Positions 45,526 to 54,778 of a stretch of DNA of 64,000 bases are shown here, in pieces. A program made the translations under genes and the position numbers. The notes under the pieces are model-generated. The model had not been told where the DNA came from and did not search any database. It saw nothing but the letters and a program-made list of their open reading frames with translations. The DNA comes from Chitinophagaceae bacterium (GTDB lineage: Bacteria > Bacteroidota > Bacteroidia > Chitinophagales > Chitinophagaceae): the NCBI GenBank assembly GCA_017853575.1, contig JAFMJI010000001.1, forward strand, positions 310,001 to 374,000. Direction: 5' to 3'. Positions within the stretch are counted from its first letter, which is position 1. Every line of letters begins with the position of its first letter.

Positions 45526-46830
45526 ATGAAACTCTGGAAAAAAGACAATACATCGACTTCAAAACTGATAGAAGATTTTACCGTTGGTAATGACAAAGAT
45601 TTTGATATCCTACTGGCGAGATTTGATGTTGAGGGATCCATTGCCCACGTTACCATGCTTGGAGAACAGGGCTTGATGAACAAAGAAGATGCAAACAAAG
45701 CGATCGCAGGTCTTAAAAAAATTTATGAAAGCATATTAAATGGAACATTCAAAATTGATGCAAGCATGGAGGATGTTCACTCACAGGTTGAATGGATGCT
45801 CACAAAAGAAATAGGCGATGCGGGAAAAATGATCCATACAGGCAGAAGCAGAAATGACCAAGTGGCAGTCGACATCAAATTGTATCTGAGATCATCAATG
45901 GTAGAAATCAAAGAAGATGTCTTAAAACTTTTCAATTTACTGATTGAAAAAAGCAATCAACACAAACAAGATCTTATCCCAGGATATACCCATCTTCAAA
46001 TTGCCATGCCATCATCCGTAGGACTATGGCTTGGGGCTTACGCAGAAAGCCTGGTGGATGATATGGAGATTCTTGCAGCTGCATTTCATGTGACCAATAA
46101 AAATCCGCTTGGAAGTGGTGCAGGTTATGGTTCATCATTTCCATTGAACAGAAAAAGAACCACAGAACTTTTGCATTTTAAATCCCTCAACTACAACTCA
46201 GTGTATGCACAGATGAGCAGGGGGAAAACAGAAAAACTCGTGGCATCAGCCATTGCTTCTATTGCATCAACACTCAGCAAACTGGCAATGGACAATTGCC
46301 TGTACCTGAATCAGAATTTTGCATTCATTTCATTTCCTGATGAGCTAACTACAGGCAGCAGCATCATGCCACACAAAAAAAATCCGGATGTATTTGAGTT
46401 GATACGTGGAAAATGCAACCGAATTCAGGCTGCACCCAATGAGCTTACATTGCTCACCAACAACCTGCCTTCGGGCTATCACAGAGAAATGCAATTGACA
46501 AAGGAAATCTTATTCCCAGCCATTCAATCTCTTCGACAATGTATTGAAATGATGCACCTGATGTTGAGCGCATTATCGGTGAATAAGAATATTCTTCAAG
46601 ACAAAAAATATACTTACCTGTTCAGTGTTGAGAAGGTAAATGAACTGGTTAACAAAGGAATTCCATTCAGAGATGCATATGTGCAGGTAGGAAATATGAT
46701 CAATGAAGGAAACTTTCAATTTGATCCATCACAATCATTGAAACATACACACGAAGGAAGCATTGGAAATCTCTGCAATGAAGAAATTGTATCAGAGATG
46801 AAAAAAATTGCCTCTGCTATTTCCATTTAA
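45526..46830 (+). CDS. argH: Argininosuccinate lyase
   Basis: Splits argininosuccinate into arginine and fumarate, completing the pathway. 434 residues. The superfamily signature TTGSSIMPHKKNPDVFE is near residue 276, with substrate contacts HTGRSRNDQVAVDIKLYLR near 105, GYTHLQIAMPSS near 153 and PLGSGAGYGSSFP near 197. It is the last gene of the operon; its end overlaps the convergent gldD end by 14 bases. Confidence 0.96.
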   Translation: MKLWKKDNTSTSKLIEDFTVGNDKDFDILLARFDVEGSIAHVTMLGEQGLMNKEDANKAIAGLKKIYESILNGTFKIDASMEDVHSQVEWMLTKEIGDAGKMIHTGRSRNDQVAVDIKLYLRSSMVEIKEDVLKLFNLLIEKSNQHKQDLIPGYTHLQIAMPSSVGLWLGAYAESLVDDMEILAAAFHVTNKNPLGSGAGYGSSFPLNRKRTTELLHFKSLNYNSVYAQMSRGKTEKLVASAIASIASTLSKLAMDNCLYLNQNFAFISFPDELTTGSSIMPHKKNPDVFELIRGKCNRIQAAPNELTLLTNNLPSGYHREMQLTKEILFPAIQSLRQCIEMMHLMLSALSVNKNILQDKKYTYLFSVEKVNELVNKGIPFRDAYVQVGNMINEGNFQFDPSQSLKHTHEGSIGNLCNEEIVSEMKKIASAISI

Positions 46831-47449
46831 GTGTTGAAATCAGATGTTTTACATCTGTCTCTAAAAAATCACTTACTACCCTGATGGAATCCTCATTCGG
46901 TGTTGCATCAAAATAAAGTGCTCCTCTTAGAAAGTGACGTACTGAATCAGTAATAAAAAACTGTTTTGATGTAGCTGCATTTCCCTCTACATAAAAATAC
47001 ATGCCGGCATAACCAGGACGAGGACTAAAAAATGAATCTACTATACCGGAAGCCTTGATGGTATGCTTATAGGTTAAACTGAAAGCTTCATCACGCAGCT
47101 TGTCAAAACTGTTTTTTACGAGTGAATCTTTGTAGGAATCCCCTTGTTTGATTTTATAAGTCGAATACCCGTTTACTGATTTATAACTCAAATATATCCT
47201 GCCACTGAAGCCTTTGAACTCTACATTTAACCAATACGGCTGATTGTCTTCTGCATCAATGTTTTTGCTAACGGTTGCATACGAGGGATATTCAAAGCTG
47301 TATGGAAATCCAGGCTCATCAAATGTTTGGTAAGATCGTTCAGGAAAATCAATCTTGAAATAACCTGTTGGCTTGGGCGTAAATGCACTGTTGCATGACA
47401 AAATAAAAACAAAAAGCAGAGACAAAATAACAATTGTAAGACTACGCAT
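46817..47449 (-). CDS. gldD: Gliding motility lipoprotein GldD
   Basis: A lipoprotein required for gliding and T9SS-linked functions in Flavobacterium. 210 residues. The N-terminus has a signal peptide with lipobox (TIVILSLLFVFILSC, Cys19). The mature part contains TGYFKIDFPERSYQTFDEPGF near 30 and a beta-rich domain as in GldD homologues. It starts three bases after gldE on the same strand. The mutY-gldE-gldD order agrees with the gene order I recall from Flavobacterium. Confidence 0.88.
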   Translation of the reverse strand: MRSLTIVILSLLFVFILSCNSAFTPKPTGYFKIDFPERSYQTFDEPGFPYSFEYPSYATVSKNIDAEDNQPYWLNVEFKGFSGRIYLSYKSVNGYSTYKIKQGDSYKDSLVKNSFDKLRDEAFSLTYKHTIKASGIVDSFFSPRPGYAGMYFYVEGNAATSKQFFITDSVRHFLRGALYFDATPNEDSIRVVSDFLETDVKHLISTLKWK

Positions 47450-47452
47450 GCA

Positions 47453-48718
47453 TCAGTTTTGTGGAGTTGAAATAGTAATCTTTACTTTTTGAATTCGGTT
47501 CATGGCAACTTCCAATACCGTGAAACTAAAATCGTGGGCAACCAATACTTGATTCAATTTTGGAATTTCTCCGGCCAGTTCAAGAACCAATCCTGCAATG
47601 GTTTCACTCTCTCCACGCACAGGATCAAAGACCCTGCTGGGAAGGTTCATGATTTTGCATGCTTCATTGATCATGATTTTACCTTCGAATATATAATTGA
47701 ATTCATCAAGCCTCACGTTGACTGATTCTTCATCATCATATTCATCTCTGATCTCTCCAACAATTTCTTCCAAGATATCTTCCAATGTAATGATGCCATC
47801 TGTTCCTCCGAATTCATCCACTACAATGGCAAAGTGGGTTCGCTTGGATTGAAATTCTTTTAATAGATCCTCGACCAGCATTTGTTCATGAATAAAGAAT
47901 GCTGCACGAATTAGGGTTCTCCAATCGAATTCATCGCCTTTATCAATATGGGGCAATAAATCCTTCGAATGAATCATTCCCAATATTTGATCCAAACTTT
48001 CTTTGTACACAGGAAACCTGGAGTATTGCTGCTCTTCAACTTTTCTCTTGAGATCAGTAAAGCTGGTTTTTTCTTCAATTCCCTGCACATCCAATCTGCT
48101 CTTCATGGCACGTCGCACGGTTACATTTCCAAATTGAGCAATTCCTTTCAATAAATTTTTTTCTTCCTCCGTTGCACCGCTTTCAGTGCCTAAACTGATG
48201 GCCTGATCAATTTGTTCCAGCCTTGACTGCACGTCATCGTTTTTACCCAATGCATCTTCAATGTGCTCAGACATTCCATTCATCCATTTTCCTATTCTTC
48301 TGAACAATAAAAAATTAATCCAAACAAAATATGACGAATAAGAAGCAAAGCGAATATTGTTATTCGATGCCCACACTTTAGGAAGTACCTCTCCAAACAA
48401 TATCAATACAAAAATGGCGGCCACCAATCGGAACACAAACAAAAAGAATTCTGAAAACTCCGGAAATGATTTATCGGTGATTAAATAATTGCACAACAAA
48501 ATGATCAGCAAACGAAAAACATTGTTTCCAACCAGAAGCGATGACAACAATAAACGAGGCTCTTGCAGCAATTGAACAATTCTTTCTGCCGCCGGATATT
48601 GTTTGGATTTCAAGTTGCCCAGATCTTTATACCCGAGTGAGAAAAATGCTATCTCAGCGCCTGCATTCATGAAAAGCATCAAAACAGATGCCAACAATAA
48701 AATGGTTAACAAAATCAT
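47453..48718 (-). CDS. gldE: GldE, CorC/HlyC-type CBS membrane protein
   Basis: 421 residues: an N-terminal CNNM-type membrane domain (DUF21) with spans at about 1-20, 58-78, 83-106 and 110-135, two CBS domains at about 195-320 (MKSRLDVQGIEEKTSF, FAIVVDEFGGTDGIITLEDILEE), and a CorC_HlyC C-terminal domain (YIFEGKIMINEACKIM). The DEFGGTDGIIT signature and the pairing with gldD identify it as GldE rather than a generic hemolysin-like protein. It is expected in the inner membrane; molecular function is unknown, although related proteins handle magnesium. Confidence 0.88.
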   Translation of the reverse strand: MILLTILLLASVLMLFMNAGAEIAFFSLGYKDLGNLKSKQYPAAERIVQLLQEPRLLLSSLLVGNNVFRLLIILLCNYLITDKSFPEFSEFFLFVFRLVAAIFVLILFGEVLPKVWASNNNIRFASYSSYFVWINFLLFRRIGKWMNGMSEHIEDALGKNDDVQSRLEQIDQAISLGTESGATEEEKNLLKGIAQFGNVTVRRAMKSRLDVQGIEEKTSFTDLKRKVEEQQYSRFPVYKESLDQILGMIHSKDLLPHIDKGDEFDWRTLIRAAFFIHEQMLVEDLLKEFQSKRTHFAIVVDEFGGTDGIITLEDILEEIVGEIRDEYDDEESVNVRLDEFNYIFEGKIMINEACKIMNLPSRVFDPVRGESETIAGLVLELAGEIPKLNQVLVAHDFSFTVLEVAMNRIQKVKITISTPQN

Positions 48719-48760
48719 CGCATCAAAAATACATAAAATGAAAGGGATGGATGTGCAGAA

Positions 48761-49822
48761 CTACCACTTCAGGTAGCGGGTGAACAACCTTGGAAAAGGA
48801 AGTTGGCGAATGGCAGTTTTAGATTTCCAATCATACCCTTCTAATTTGATTGGTTGTTCAATTTTAATATGAACCAGCCTGCAAATTATTTTACGATGCG
48901 TAAGTTGATGAATAATTTCATCAGAAACATCAATCACCTGTGTTGCTGTTCCTGGAGATTTCAATCCCCAACTCTTAAGATTTTGCAAGTCCTTGACATC
49001 TTGTGGTTCATCCTTTTCCCATAAAATGAATTCATATAAATCTTTCCAGATATCATTTCCGGATCGTTTCCGCACCAACTGCCTCCCCTTGTGCTCAAGT
49101 ATCAGGTAGTTGACATAGCGAACTTGCGCCTTGGTTTTTGGTGATTTTCTTGGAATCGAAGATTGGAGTCCTTCGTTGAATGCAACGCATTTTTTCTTTA
49201 AAGGGCATCGCTCACAAATAGGTTGCTGTGGTTTACAAACAACCGCCCCAAAATCCATGATGGCCTGATTATAAACAGCAGGATTTTTTTCATCCATCAG
49301 TTCCTGGGCCATGAACTCCACATTTTTTTTGATACCAGGCAAATCAACAGGCTGAGTAATACCCAGAAATCTACTGATCACCCTGATCACATTTCCATCC
49401 ACTACCGCCAGGGGGAGTCCAAAGGCAAATGAACCTATTGCTGCTGCTGTATATGGACCCACTCCCTTCAGTGAAAGCAGTCCTTCGAGTGTATTAGGGA
49501 ACCTCCCATTCAGTTCAAGACTGACTTTTTTCGCAGTGGCAATCAGGTTGCGGCAGCGGGAGTAATAGCCGAGTCCTTCCCAAATCTTAAAAACTTGATT
49601 TTCAGGTGATTGTGCTAGATCATGCACGGTAGGAAACCGTTCTATGAACCTATTATAGTAACCCATTCCCTGCTCGACCCGCGTCTGCTGGAGCATCACT
49701 TCGCTCAACCATATTTTATAGGGGTCTTTGATCCCTTTCCAGGGCATTTTACGGTCATTTTTTTTCAGATTCCACTCTAAAAGTGACCTCCTAAACCACG
49801 CTTTCACTTGTTTTTCAACCAC
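48761..49822 (-). CDS. mutY: A/G-specific adenine glycosylase
   Basis: Removes adenine opposite 8-oxoguanine in base excision repair. 353 residues. Catalytic Glu is in MLQQTRVEQGMGYY near residue 43, the helix-hairpin-helix with Asp is SLKGVGPYTAAAIGSF followed by AVVDGNVIRVISRF (about 117-150), and the Fe-S cysteines are in CKPQQPICERCPLKKKC (C-x6-C-x2-C-x5-C, near 196-212). A C-terminal MutT-like domain for 8-oxoG recognition follows. Start is GTG (49820-49822); no ATG precedes the conserved domain. gldE lies 42 bases downstream, without the ssb gene sometimes found between them. Confidence 0.95.
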   Translation of the reverse strand: MVEKQVKAWFRRSLLEWNLKKNDRKMPWKGIKDPYKIWLSEVMLQQTRVEQGMGYYNRFIERFPTVHDLAQSPENQVFKIWEGLGYYSRCRNLIATAKKVSLELNGRFPNTLEGLLSLKGVGPYTAAAIGSFAFGLPLAVVDGNVIRVISRFLGITQPVDLPGIKKNVEFMAQELMDEKNPAVYNQAIMDFGAVVCKPQQPICERCPLKKKCVAFNEGLQSSIPRKSPKTKAQVRYVNYLILEHKGRQLVRKRSGNDIWKDLYEFILWEKDEPQDVKDLQNLKSWGLKSPGTATQVIDVSDEIIHQLTHRKIICRLVHIKIEQPIKLEGYDWKSKTAIRQLPFPRLFTRYLKW

Positions 49823-49968
49823 TTATATGTCTATTTTTTTGGTAGAAAGAAAAAAATACCCCAACTTTAAGAAAGCAGTGCACATGATTCGTTGTTATCG
49901 GTTGATAATGAGTGAGTTTTGTGCCACTTGTCTTAAAGAAATCTACATAGCCAAAACTAAGATACTTT

Positions 49969-50292
49969 ATGAGAAAAGCAGATTTGATCAATAAAATTTC
50001 TGAGAAAACAAACATTCCAAAGGTGGATGTATTGGTTACACTTGAAACCATGTTTAAAGAAATCAAATACTCTCTTGCCAAAGGTGAAAACATTTATGTA
50101 AGAGGATTTGGATCATTCATTACCAAAAAGCGTGCTGCAAAAATTGGTAGAAACATCAAGCGCAACACTGCTGTTCAGATCCCAGAACACTTTATTCCTG
50201 CCTTCAAGCCGGCAAAAGAGTTCATGCAAGAAGTTAAAAAACTTGGAATTGACACCGTTATCAAGGATGAAGGTGCCGATGAAATGAACTAG
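49969..50292 (+). CDS. HU/IHF family DNA-binding protein
   Basis: 107 residues of the histone-like fold: MRKADLINKISEKTNIPK (helix 1), TLETMFKEIKYSLAKGENIYVRGFGSFITKKRAAKIGRN (core with the conserved GFGSF) and the DNA-clasping arm RNIKRNTAVQIPEHFIPAFKPAKEF. The Pro in the arm, the RNxxT motif and the longer C-terminal tail match IHF/HU variants of Bacteroidota. It organises or bends DNA. It stands alone after the divergent mutY, 28 bases before the TPR gene. Confidence 0.94.
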   Translation: MRKADLINKISEKTNIPKVDVLVTLETMFKEIKYSLAKGENIYVRGFGSFITKKRAAKIGRNIKRNTAVQIPEHFIPAFKPAKEFMQEVKKLGIDTVIKDEGADEMN

Positions 50293-50320
50293 CAGCTAAT
50301 TTTGCAAAAAAATTTAATGA

Positions 50321-51169
50321 ATGCTTAGAAAACAGCAGTGGTATGTAATTGCCGCAGGTGCAGTGGTATTGTTTTCATTGTTTGTATTTGGAAAATTTAC
50401 AGCTCCCCACGTTCACAAAGAGAATACATCAACAGAGGCCAAACCTTCCGTAAATCCGAACTTCGACTTTGAACAATATGTAGCAGGACTAAAGAAAGAC
50501 CTGACCCCAACCCAGTCGGCCTACCTGACTTCGTTGGAAGATGCCATCAGCAGAGGCGACCTGGTTACCCAAAAACAACAAAATTTTCAGGCTCTTTCCA
50601 ATTTTTGGCGTGACAGCGCACATGCCTTCACTCCTTATATGTATTACCTGGGAGAGAAAGCTAAATTGGAGAATTCTGAAAAAAGCCTGAACTTTGCCGC
50701 CCATTCAATGTTGGAGGAACTCAGGGGAATAGCAGATCCTGCCCTCAAATCCTGGATGGCCAATCAAGCAAACGAGCTCTTTAAAAAATCTCTTGTACTG
50801 AATCCCAACAATGATTCAACCATCATCGGACAAGGAAGTACATTCTTTTTCGGTGCGGATGGTGCCCCGATGGAGGGTATCATGAACATCAGAAAAGTGG
50901 CCGAAAAAAATCCGGATAACGTATTTGCTCAGTTTATGCTGGGATACGGCGGACTGATTTCAGGACAAAACGACAAGGCCATCGAGCGATTCAAGAAAGT
51001 TGTTTCCTTGGATCCTGAAAATACTGAAGCCATTTTTTTGTTAGCTGAAATGTATGAGAGAGAAGGAAAAAAGAAGGAAGCAATCGTTTGGTACGAAAAA
51101 GGACTGACCAAAGTAAAGAATCCTGAACTCGTTAAAGCATTGGAAGAAAAAATCAACTCATTAAAATAA
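50321..51169 (+). CDS. Tetratricopeptide-repeat membrane protein
   Basis: 282 residues. An N-terminal membrane anchor (VIAAGAVVLFSLFVFGKF, about residues 8-25) precedes a helical domain with TPR repeats at the C-terminus: NNDSTIIGQGSTFFFGAD..., NVFAQFMLGYGGLISGQNDKAIERFKKVV near 205 and EAIFLLAEMYEREGKKKEAIVWYEKGL near 240. Such proteins are scaffolds; the partner is unknown. It is 28 bases after the HU-like gene and 25 bases before the small basic ORF. Confidence 0.85.
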   Translation: MLRKQQWYVIAAGAVVLFSLFVFGKFTAPHVHKENTSTEAKPSVNPNFDFEQYVAGLKKDLTPTQSAYLTSLEDAISRGDLVTQKQQNFQALSNFWRDSAHAFTPYMYYLGEKAKLENSEKSLNFAAHSMLEELRGIADPALKSWMANQANELFKKSLVLNPNNDSTIIGQGSTFFFGADGAPMEGIMNIRKVAEKNPDNVFAQFMLGYGGLISGQNDKAIERFKKVVSLDPENTEAIFLLAEMYEREGKKKEAIVWYEKGLTKVKNPELVKALEEKINSLK

Positions 51170-51194
51170 TTTATAACACTTAAACTAATTTAAC

Positions 51195-51290
51195 ATGCCT
51201 TGCGGTAAAAAAAGAAAACGTCATAAAATCGCAACCCACAAACGCAAAAAGAGGTTGAGAAAGAACCGTCATAAAAAAAGTAAGAAGTAG
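51195..51290 (+). CDS. 31-residue highly basic protein, COX24/AURKAIP1-like
   Basis: ATG at 51195-51197 and TAG at 51288-51290. The peptide begins MPCGKKRKRHKIATHKRKKR and continues with further Arg, Asn, His and Lys, so over half is basic. I associate this short KRKRHK...HKRKKRLRKN pattern with the tiny AURKAIP1/COX24-domain proteins annotated in Bacteroidota and thought to be small ribosome-associated proteins. The match is from memory of the pattern. It lies 25 bases after the TPR gene and 71 before rng. Too short for usual gene callers. Confidence 0.8.
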   Translation: MPCGKKRKRHKIATHKRKKRLRKNRHKKSKK

Positions 51291-51361
51291 TCTCCCCTTA
51301 TTTTATTCATTCACATTGCAAAGTTTGATGCGTAGGTCTTGCCTATCCATCAATCGCATAT

Positions 51362-52933
51362 GTGTCACAAATTGATTATTCATCATTGAATAAGGAACTC
51401 GTCATACATACATCTGCACAAGGTGTAGAAATCGCCTTGTTGGAAGACAGGAAACTGGTTGAACTGCATCAAGAAAAAGCAGACGCCAGCTTTGCTGTAG
51501 GGGATCTCTATTTGGGCAAAGTCAAGAAATTAATTCCTGGGTTGAATGCTGCATTTGTAGATGTAGGATTTGAGAAAGATGCTTTTTTGCATTATACAGA
51601 TTTGAGTCCATACGCAAAGTCCTTGCTTAAGTTCACGCAGATCTCTATCAATACGCCTGTTCAAAGCCAACAGGAATTCTCATCATTCAATGTCGAACCC
51701 GAAATCGTCAAAACAGGAAAGATCAATGAAGTACTGGGACAAAAACCGAACGTACTGGTTCAAATCCTGAAGGAGCCCATCGCAGCGAAAGGCCCACGTT
51801 TGAGTTGTGAAATTTCACTTCCAGGAAGATTTGTCGTCATAACTCCCTTCAATGATATCATCGCTATCTCCAGAAAAATTCATTCTGGTGAAGAAAGAAA
51901 AAGGCTGCAAAAAATCATTGAGGCCATCAAGCCGAAAAATTTCGGAGTAATTGTCAGAACCGCCGCCGAAGGAAAAAATACTGCTGAGCTGCATGAAGAC
52001 CTCAACATGTTGTTCGACAAGTGGAAGGCCATTCAGCAAAATTTGAGTGCCGCCGTTGCCCCTCAGAAGATTCTGAGTGAACAAACCAAAACCACCAGCA
52101 TATTAAGAGATCTCTTGAATGCCGATTTCAATAAAATTGTGGTGGATGATAAACAGCTCTTCGCTGAAACCAAAGCATATATCCAAAAAATTTCACCAGA
52201 AAAGGCCAACATCGTATCCTATTACAATGGAAGCGGTTCGGTATTTGATCATACAGGTGTCACAAAACAGGTAAAGGGAGGATTTGGCAAAACGGTTAAT
52301 CTTCCGAGTGGAGCATATCTGATCATTGAGCATACTGAAGCCTTGCACGTAATTGATGTGAACAGTGGCTACAAGAGCGTAAGCAATAACCAGGAGGAGA
52401 ATGCCCTGCAAACAAACTTGGAGGCTGCTGAAGAGATTGCCAGACAATTGAGGCTGAGAGATATCGGAGGAATCATAGTGGTGGATTTCATTGATATGAA
52501 GCTGCCTGAAAACAAGAAGAAGCTTCATGAAGCCATGGAGCAATACATGAAACATGACAGGGCCAAGCATGCGGTGCTGGCTATTTCAAAATTCGGACTC
52601 ATGCAGTTGACACGTCAGCGCATGAAACCTGAAATGAATATCAATACACAAGAACAATGCCCGTCTTGTCAGGGTACCGGAAAAATATCTTCAACCCTTG
52701 TTTTAGAAGATGAAATCGAAAAGAACATCAGCTACCTGCATGAGCAGAAACATCGTTCATTGAAAGTGATGGTTCATCCGATTCTGTATGCATATTTAAC
52801 CAAGGGATTCATTTCCATCAAACGCAAATGGTCTTGGAGATACAAGATCAAACTAGCATTGATGGAAGACACAACCTACCACCTTACTGAGTTTCATTTC
52901 TTTGACGCAGACGGCGAAGAGATTCGTCTCTGA
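51362..52933 (+). CDS. rng: Ribonuclease E/G family endoribonuclease
   Basis: Endonuclease of rRNA maturation and mRNA decay. 523 residues. An S1-like RNA-binding region (GDLYLGKVKKLIPGLNAAFVDVGFEKDAFLH near 46) is followed by the catalytic domain: GPRLSCEISLPGRF near 142, GFGKTVNLPSGAYLIIEHTEALHVIDVNSG near 305 (metal Asp in DVNSG), GGIIVVDFIDMK near 365 (second metal Asp) and the zinc-link CPSCQGTGK near 436. The start is GTG at 51362; an out-of-frame ATG overlaps it. The region ahead holds only the basic peptide. Confidence 0.93.
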   Translation: MSQIDYSSLNKELVIHTSAQGVEIALLEDRKLVELHQEKADASFAVGDLYLGKVKKLIPGLNAAFVDVGFEKDAFLHYTDLSPYAKSLLKFTQISINTPVQSQQEFSSFNVEPEIVKTGKINEVLGQKPNVLVQILKEPIAAKGPRLSCEISLPGRFVVITPFNDIIAISRKIHSGEERKRLQKIIEAIKPKNFGVIVRTAAEGKNTAELHEDLNMLFDKWKAIQQNLSAAVAPQKILSEQTKTTSILRDLLNADFNKIVVDDKQLFAETKAYIQKISPEKANIVSYYNGSGSVFDHTGVTKQVKGGFGKTVNLPSGAYLIIEHTEALHVIDVNSGYKSVSNNQEENALQTNLEAAEEIARQLRLRDIGGIIVVDFIDMKLPENKKKLHEAMEQYMKHDRAKHAVLAISKFGLMQLTRQRMKPEMNINTQEQCPSCQGTGKISSTLVLEDEIEKNISYLHEQKHRSLKVMVHPILYAYLTKGFISIKRKWSWRYKIKLALMEDTTYHLTEFHFFDADGEEIRL

Positions 52934-52962
52934 ATCTCTACCTTTACTGAAAATTCGGCTGC

Positions 52963-53427
52963 ATGAAATTGCTTGCACTCAACGTGTATTTCTTTCTTGC
53001 TACAACTTGTCCCATCAGCCAACAGTATACTGCCTATATCAATCAATTTACCAGGATGGCTGCCGAGAAACATATCCAGGTGATGTTGGTGTTTCCAACA
53101 GAAAAAAATAAAATCAAAACAGAAGTGGATTGTTTCATTCAACAGTACAAGCTGTCTGCACCTGTGATGATCGACAAAGGATTTAAATTATCAAAAAAGT
53201 TCAATGCAACAGCAACCCCTGAGGTATTTGTGTTAAATGAAAAAGATCAGGTATTGTATCATGGTGCGATCGACAATTGGTTTTATAAGCTCGGACAGAA
53301 TAGAATAGAGATCACAGAACATTATTTGGATGATGCCGTTGGACAAGCATTGAATCAGCAACCCATCATCAGACCATATGTAAAACCAATTGGTTGTTTT
53401 ATTGAAACAGGAATGCCGAGTAACTAG
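52963..53427 (+). CDS. Thioredoxin-like / redoxin domain protein
   Basis: 154 residues of thioredoxin fold: VYFFLATTCPISQQYTAYINQF with a single Cys16 in a CPIS motif, AAEKHIQVMLVFPTEKN near 43, and a VFVLNEKDQVLYHGAIDN strand-turn near 90. The C-terminus ends KPIGCFIETG with a second Cys. Redoxins usually have another strand before the Cys; here an in-frame stop lies five codons upstream, so the frame starts here. No signal peptide. It converges with a cytochrome/monooxygenase-like gene (four-base stop overlap); I recall such redoxin-plus-copper-monooxygenase pairs. Function unassigned. Confidence 0.8.
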   Translation: MKLLALNVYFFLATTCPISQQYTAYINQFTRMAAEKHIQVMLVFPTEKNKIKTEVDCFIQQYKLSAPVMIDKGFKLSKKFNATATPEVFVLNEKDQVLYHGAIDNWFYKLGQNRIEITEHYLDDAVGQALNQQPIIRPYVKPIGCFIETGMPSN

Positions 53428-54725
53428 AGAGGAATATCTTCATCACCCACCTGGTATTTTACATAGTATATGATCAGGTTCATCATCTCATCTTTGGTAC
53501 CCCATCCGTAGGTAACATCAATGGGCGGATTGCTTGGATTTTTGGGATTGTTTCTGGTATTGTCGTATTGCCCCTCTGCATAGATGATAGACCCTTTGGG
53601 CACCTTCAGAAATTTCTTAAATACATAGGTCATCTGCCAATTGAAATCCCATTCAGGAATATTTACCAATGGTATCACATCTCCTGCCGGTGTAATGGCA
53701 AATGCCTTGAATTTTTTTCCCAATAAATGCATATGAGGCATGACTGAGATGAATGAAACATCTTCCTCCAGTGGCAATGTACGCATGTAAAAAGTGGGTA
53801 TTTTATTTGCGGGAATGATGAAAGGCAGGTTTGAAATCTGATCTTCTTTTAATGTCAGTGTTATGACTTCTCTGATTATAGGGGCATCTACATAAGTAAG
53901 TTGAATGGAAGAGGAATCTTTTGCCGGAACTGGTGTAGGAGCATAATGCATATTCAAAATAAAATCAGATCCTGCATGTAAACGTTTGCCTGTTCCCTTG
54001 GGAAAACTGATTTCATCATTGCCCGGAACCCATCCAAATAAAAATGGATCAGCCAAGGGTTTGGTCTGATATTGATAAATTGATGTATCCGATTCTGAAA
54101 TTCCATTAATCCCTGCAATTGCACCGGTTGTATCAATCATTAATCTGCTGTGGTGTACCAGTTTTTTATTTCCTGGAATAAATCGAATCGTTTGAATGAA
54201 TTTTTCTTCTTTGTTCTGCAGCGGAAGATGGAAATACCTGAATTCTTCTTTCTGCATTTCAGGCATGTGGAAAGTATTGCGCATTCCAATTCGAAGATCG
54301 GATTGGACGGGTGCAGAAACCACCAAACTTTTCTGATGCTCATCTGCAACTTCTGGATGCGATGCTTTGATGCGCTTTCCTGCTGGTTTTCCGGCAGCGA
54401 CCCATTGTGTAATCTTTTCAATTTCTAGATCAGAGAGTAAGTTCTCGTTTTTATAGTGCTGAAAAGTATTGTCTGCCTTGAATGGAGGCATGTATCTGGT
54501 GCTGGTGACATATTGCACAAATCCGCCTCTTGAAGCAACATCCTCAAAAGTTTCCAGGGAGAAAGGGGCAATGCCTGCTGGATGGTGACATCTTAGGCAA
54601 TGTGTTCGAATGATGGGAGCAATATGTTGATGATAATTGATTTGCTGTGCAAGAGCTGACAACACAAACCATGAAAGAAATAAATATATAAAGATGAATT
54701 TCAAAACAGGTATTTGTAAAAACAA
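53424..54725 (-). CDS. Secreted c-type cytochrome / copper monooxygenase-like protein
   Basis: 433 residues: an N-terminal hydrophobic signal (FIFIYLFLSWFVLSALAQQ), a haem-c motif CLRCHH (Cys43, Cys46, His47) with RYMPPFK as possible Met ligand, then a domain with the HMHLLGKKFKAFA histidine motif near 326 and the FNWQMTYVF and YGWGTKDEMM patterns of ascorbate-dependent type II copper monooxygenase-like proteins. Activity is unproven. There is no ATG; the TTG at 54723-54725 lies in the foot of the upstream terminator hairpin, so the exact start and how it is expressed are uncertain. An earlier in-frame start is not apparent. Confidence 0.78.
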   Translation of the reverse strand: MFLQIPVLKFIFIYLFLSWFVLSALAQQINYHQHIAPIIRTHCLRCHHPAGIAPFSLETFEDVASRGGFVQYVTSTRYMPPFKADNTFQHYKNENLLSDLEIEKITQWVAAGKPAGKRIKASHPEVADEHQKSLVVSAPVQSDLRIGMRNTFHMPEMQKEEFRYFHLPLQNKEEKFIQTIRFIPGNKKLVHHSRLMIDTTGAIAGINGISESDTSIYQYQTKPLADPFLFGWVPGNDEISFPKGTGKRLHAGSDFILNMHYAPTPVPAKDSSSIQLTYVDAPIIREVITLTLKEDQISNLPFIIPANKIPTFYMRTLPLEEDVSFISVMPHMHLLGKKFKAFAITPAGDVIPLVNIPEWDFNWQMTYVFKKFLKVPKGSIIYAEGQYDNTRNNPKNPSNPPIDVTYGWGTKDEMMNLIIYYVKYQVGDEDIPL

Positions 54726-54758
54726 AATTGGGAATAAACAATGTTTATTCCCAATTTT
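54724..54758 (-). terminator. Strong hairpin terminator after the sus-like operon
   Basis: A 16-pair perfect stem (arms 54724-54739 and 54743-54758, three-base loop, core ATTGGGAATAAAC/GTTTATTCCCAAT). Read on the minus strand it is followed by TTTTGTTTTT, fitting termination of the susC-susD-lipoprotein transcript. Confidence 0.8.
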
Positions 54759-54778
54759 TATAAAATGTATTGATACAT

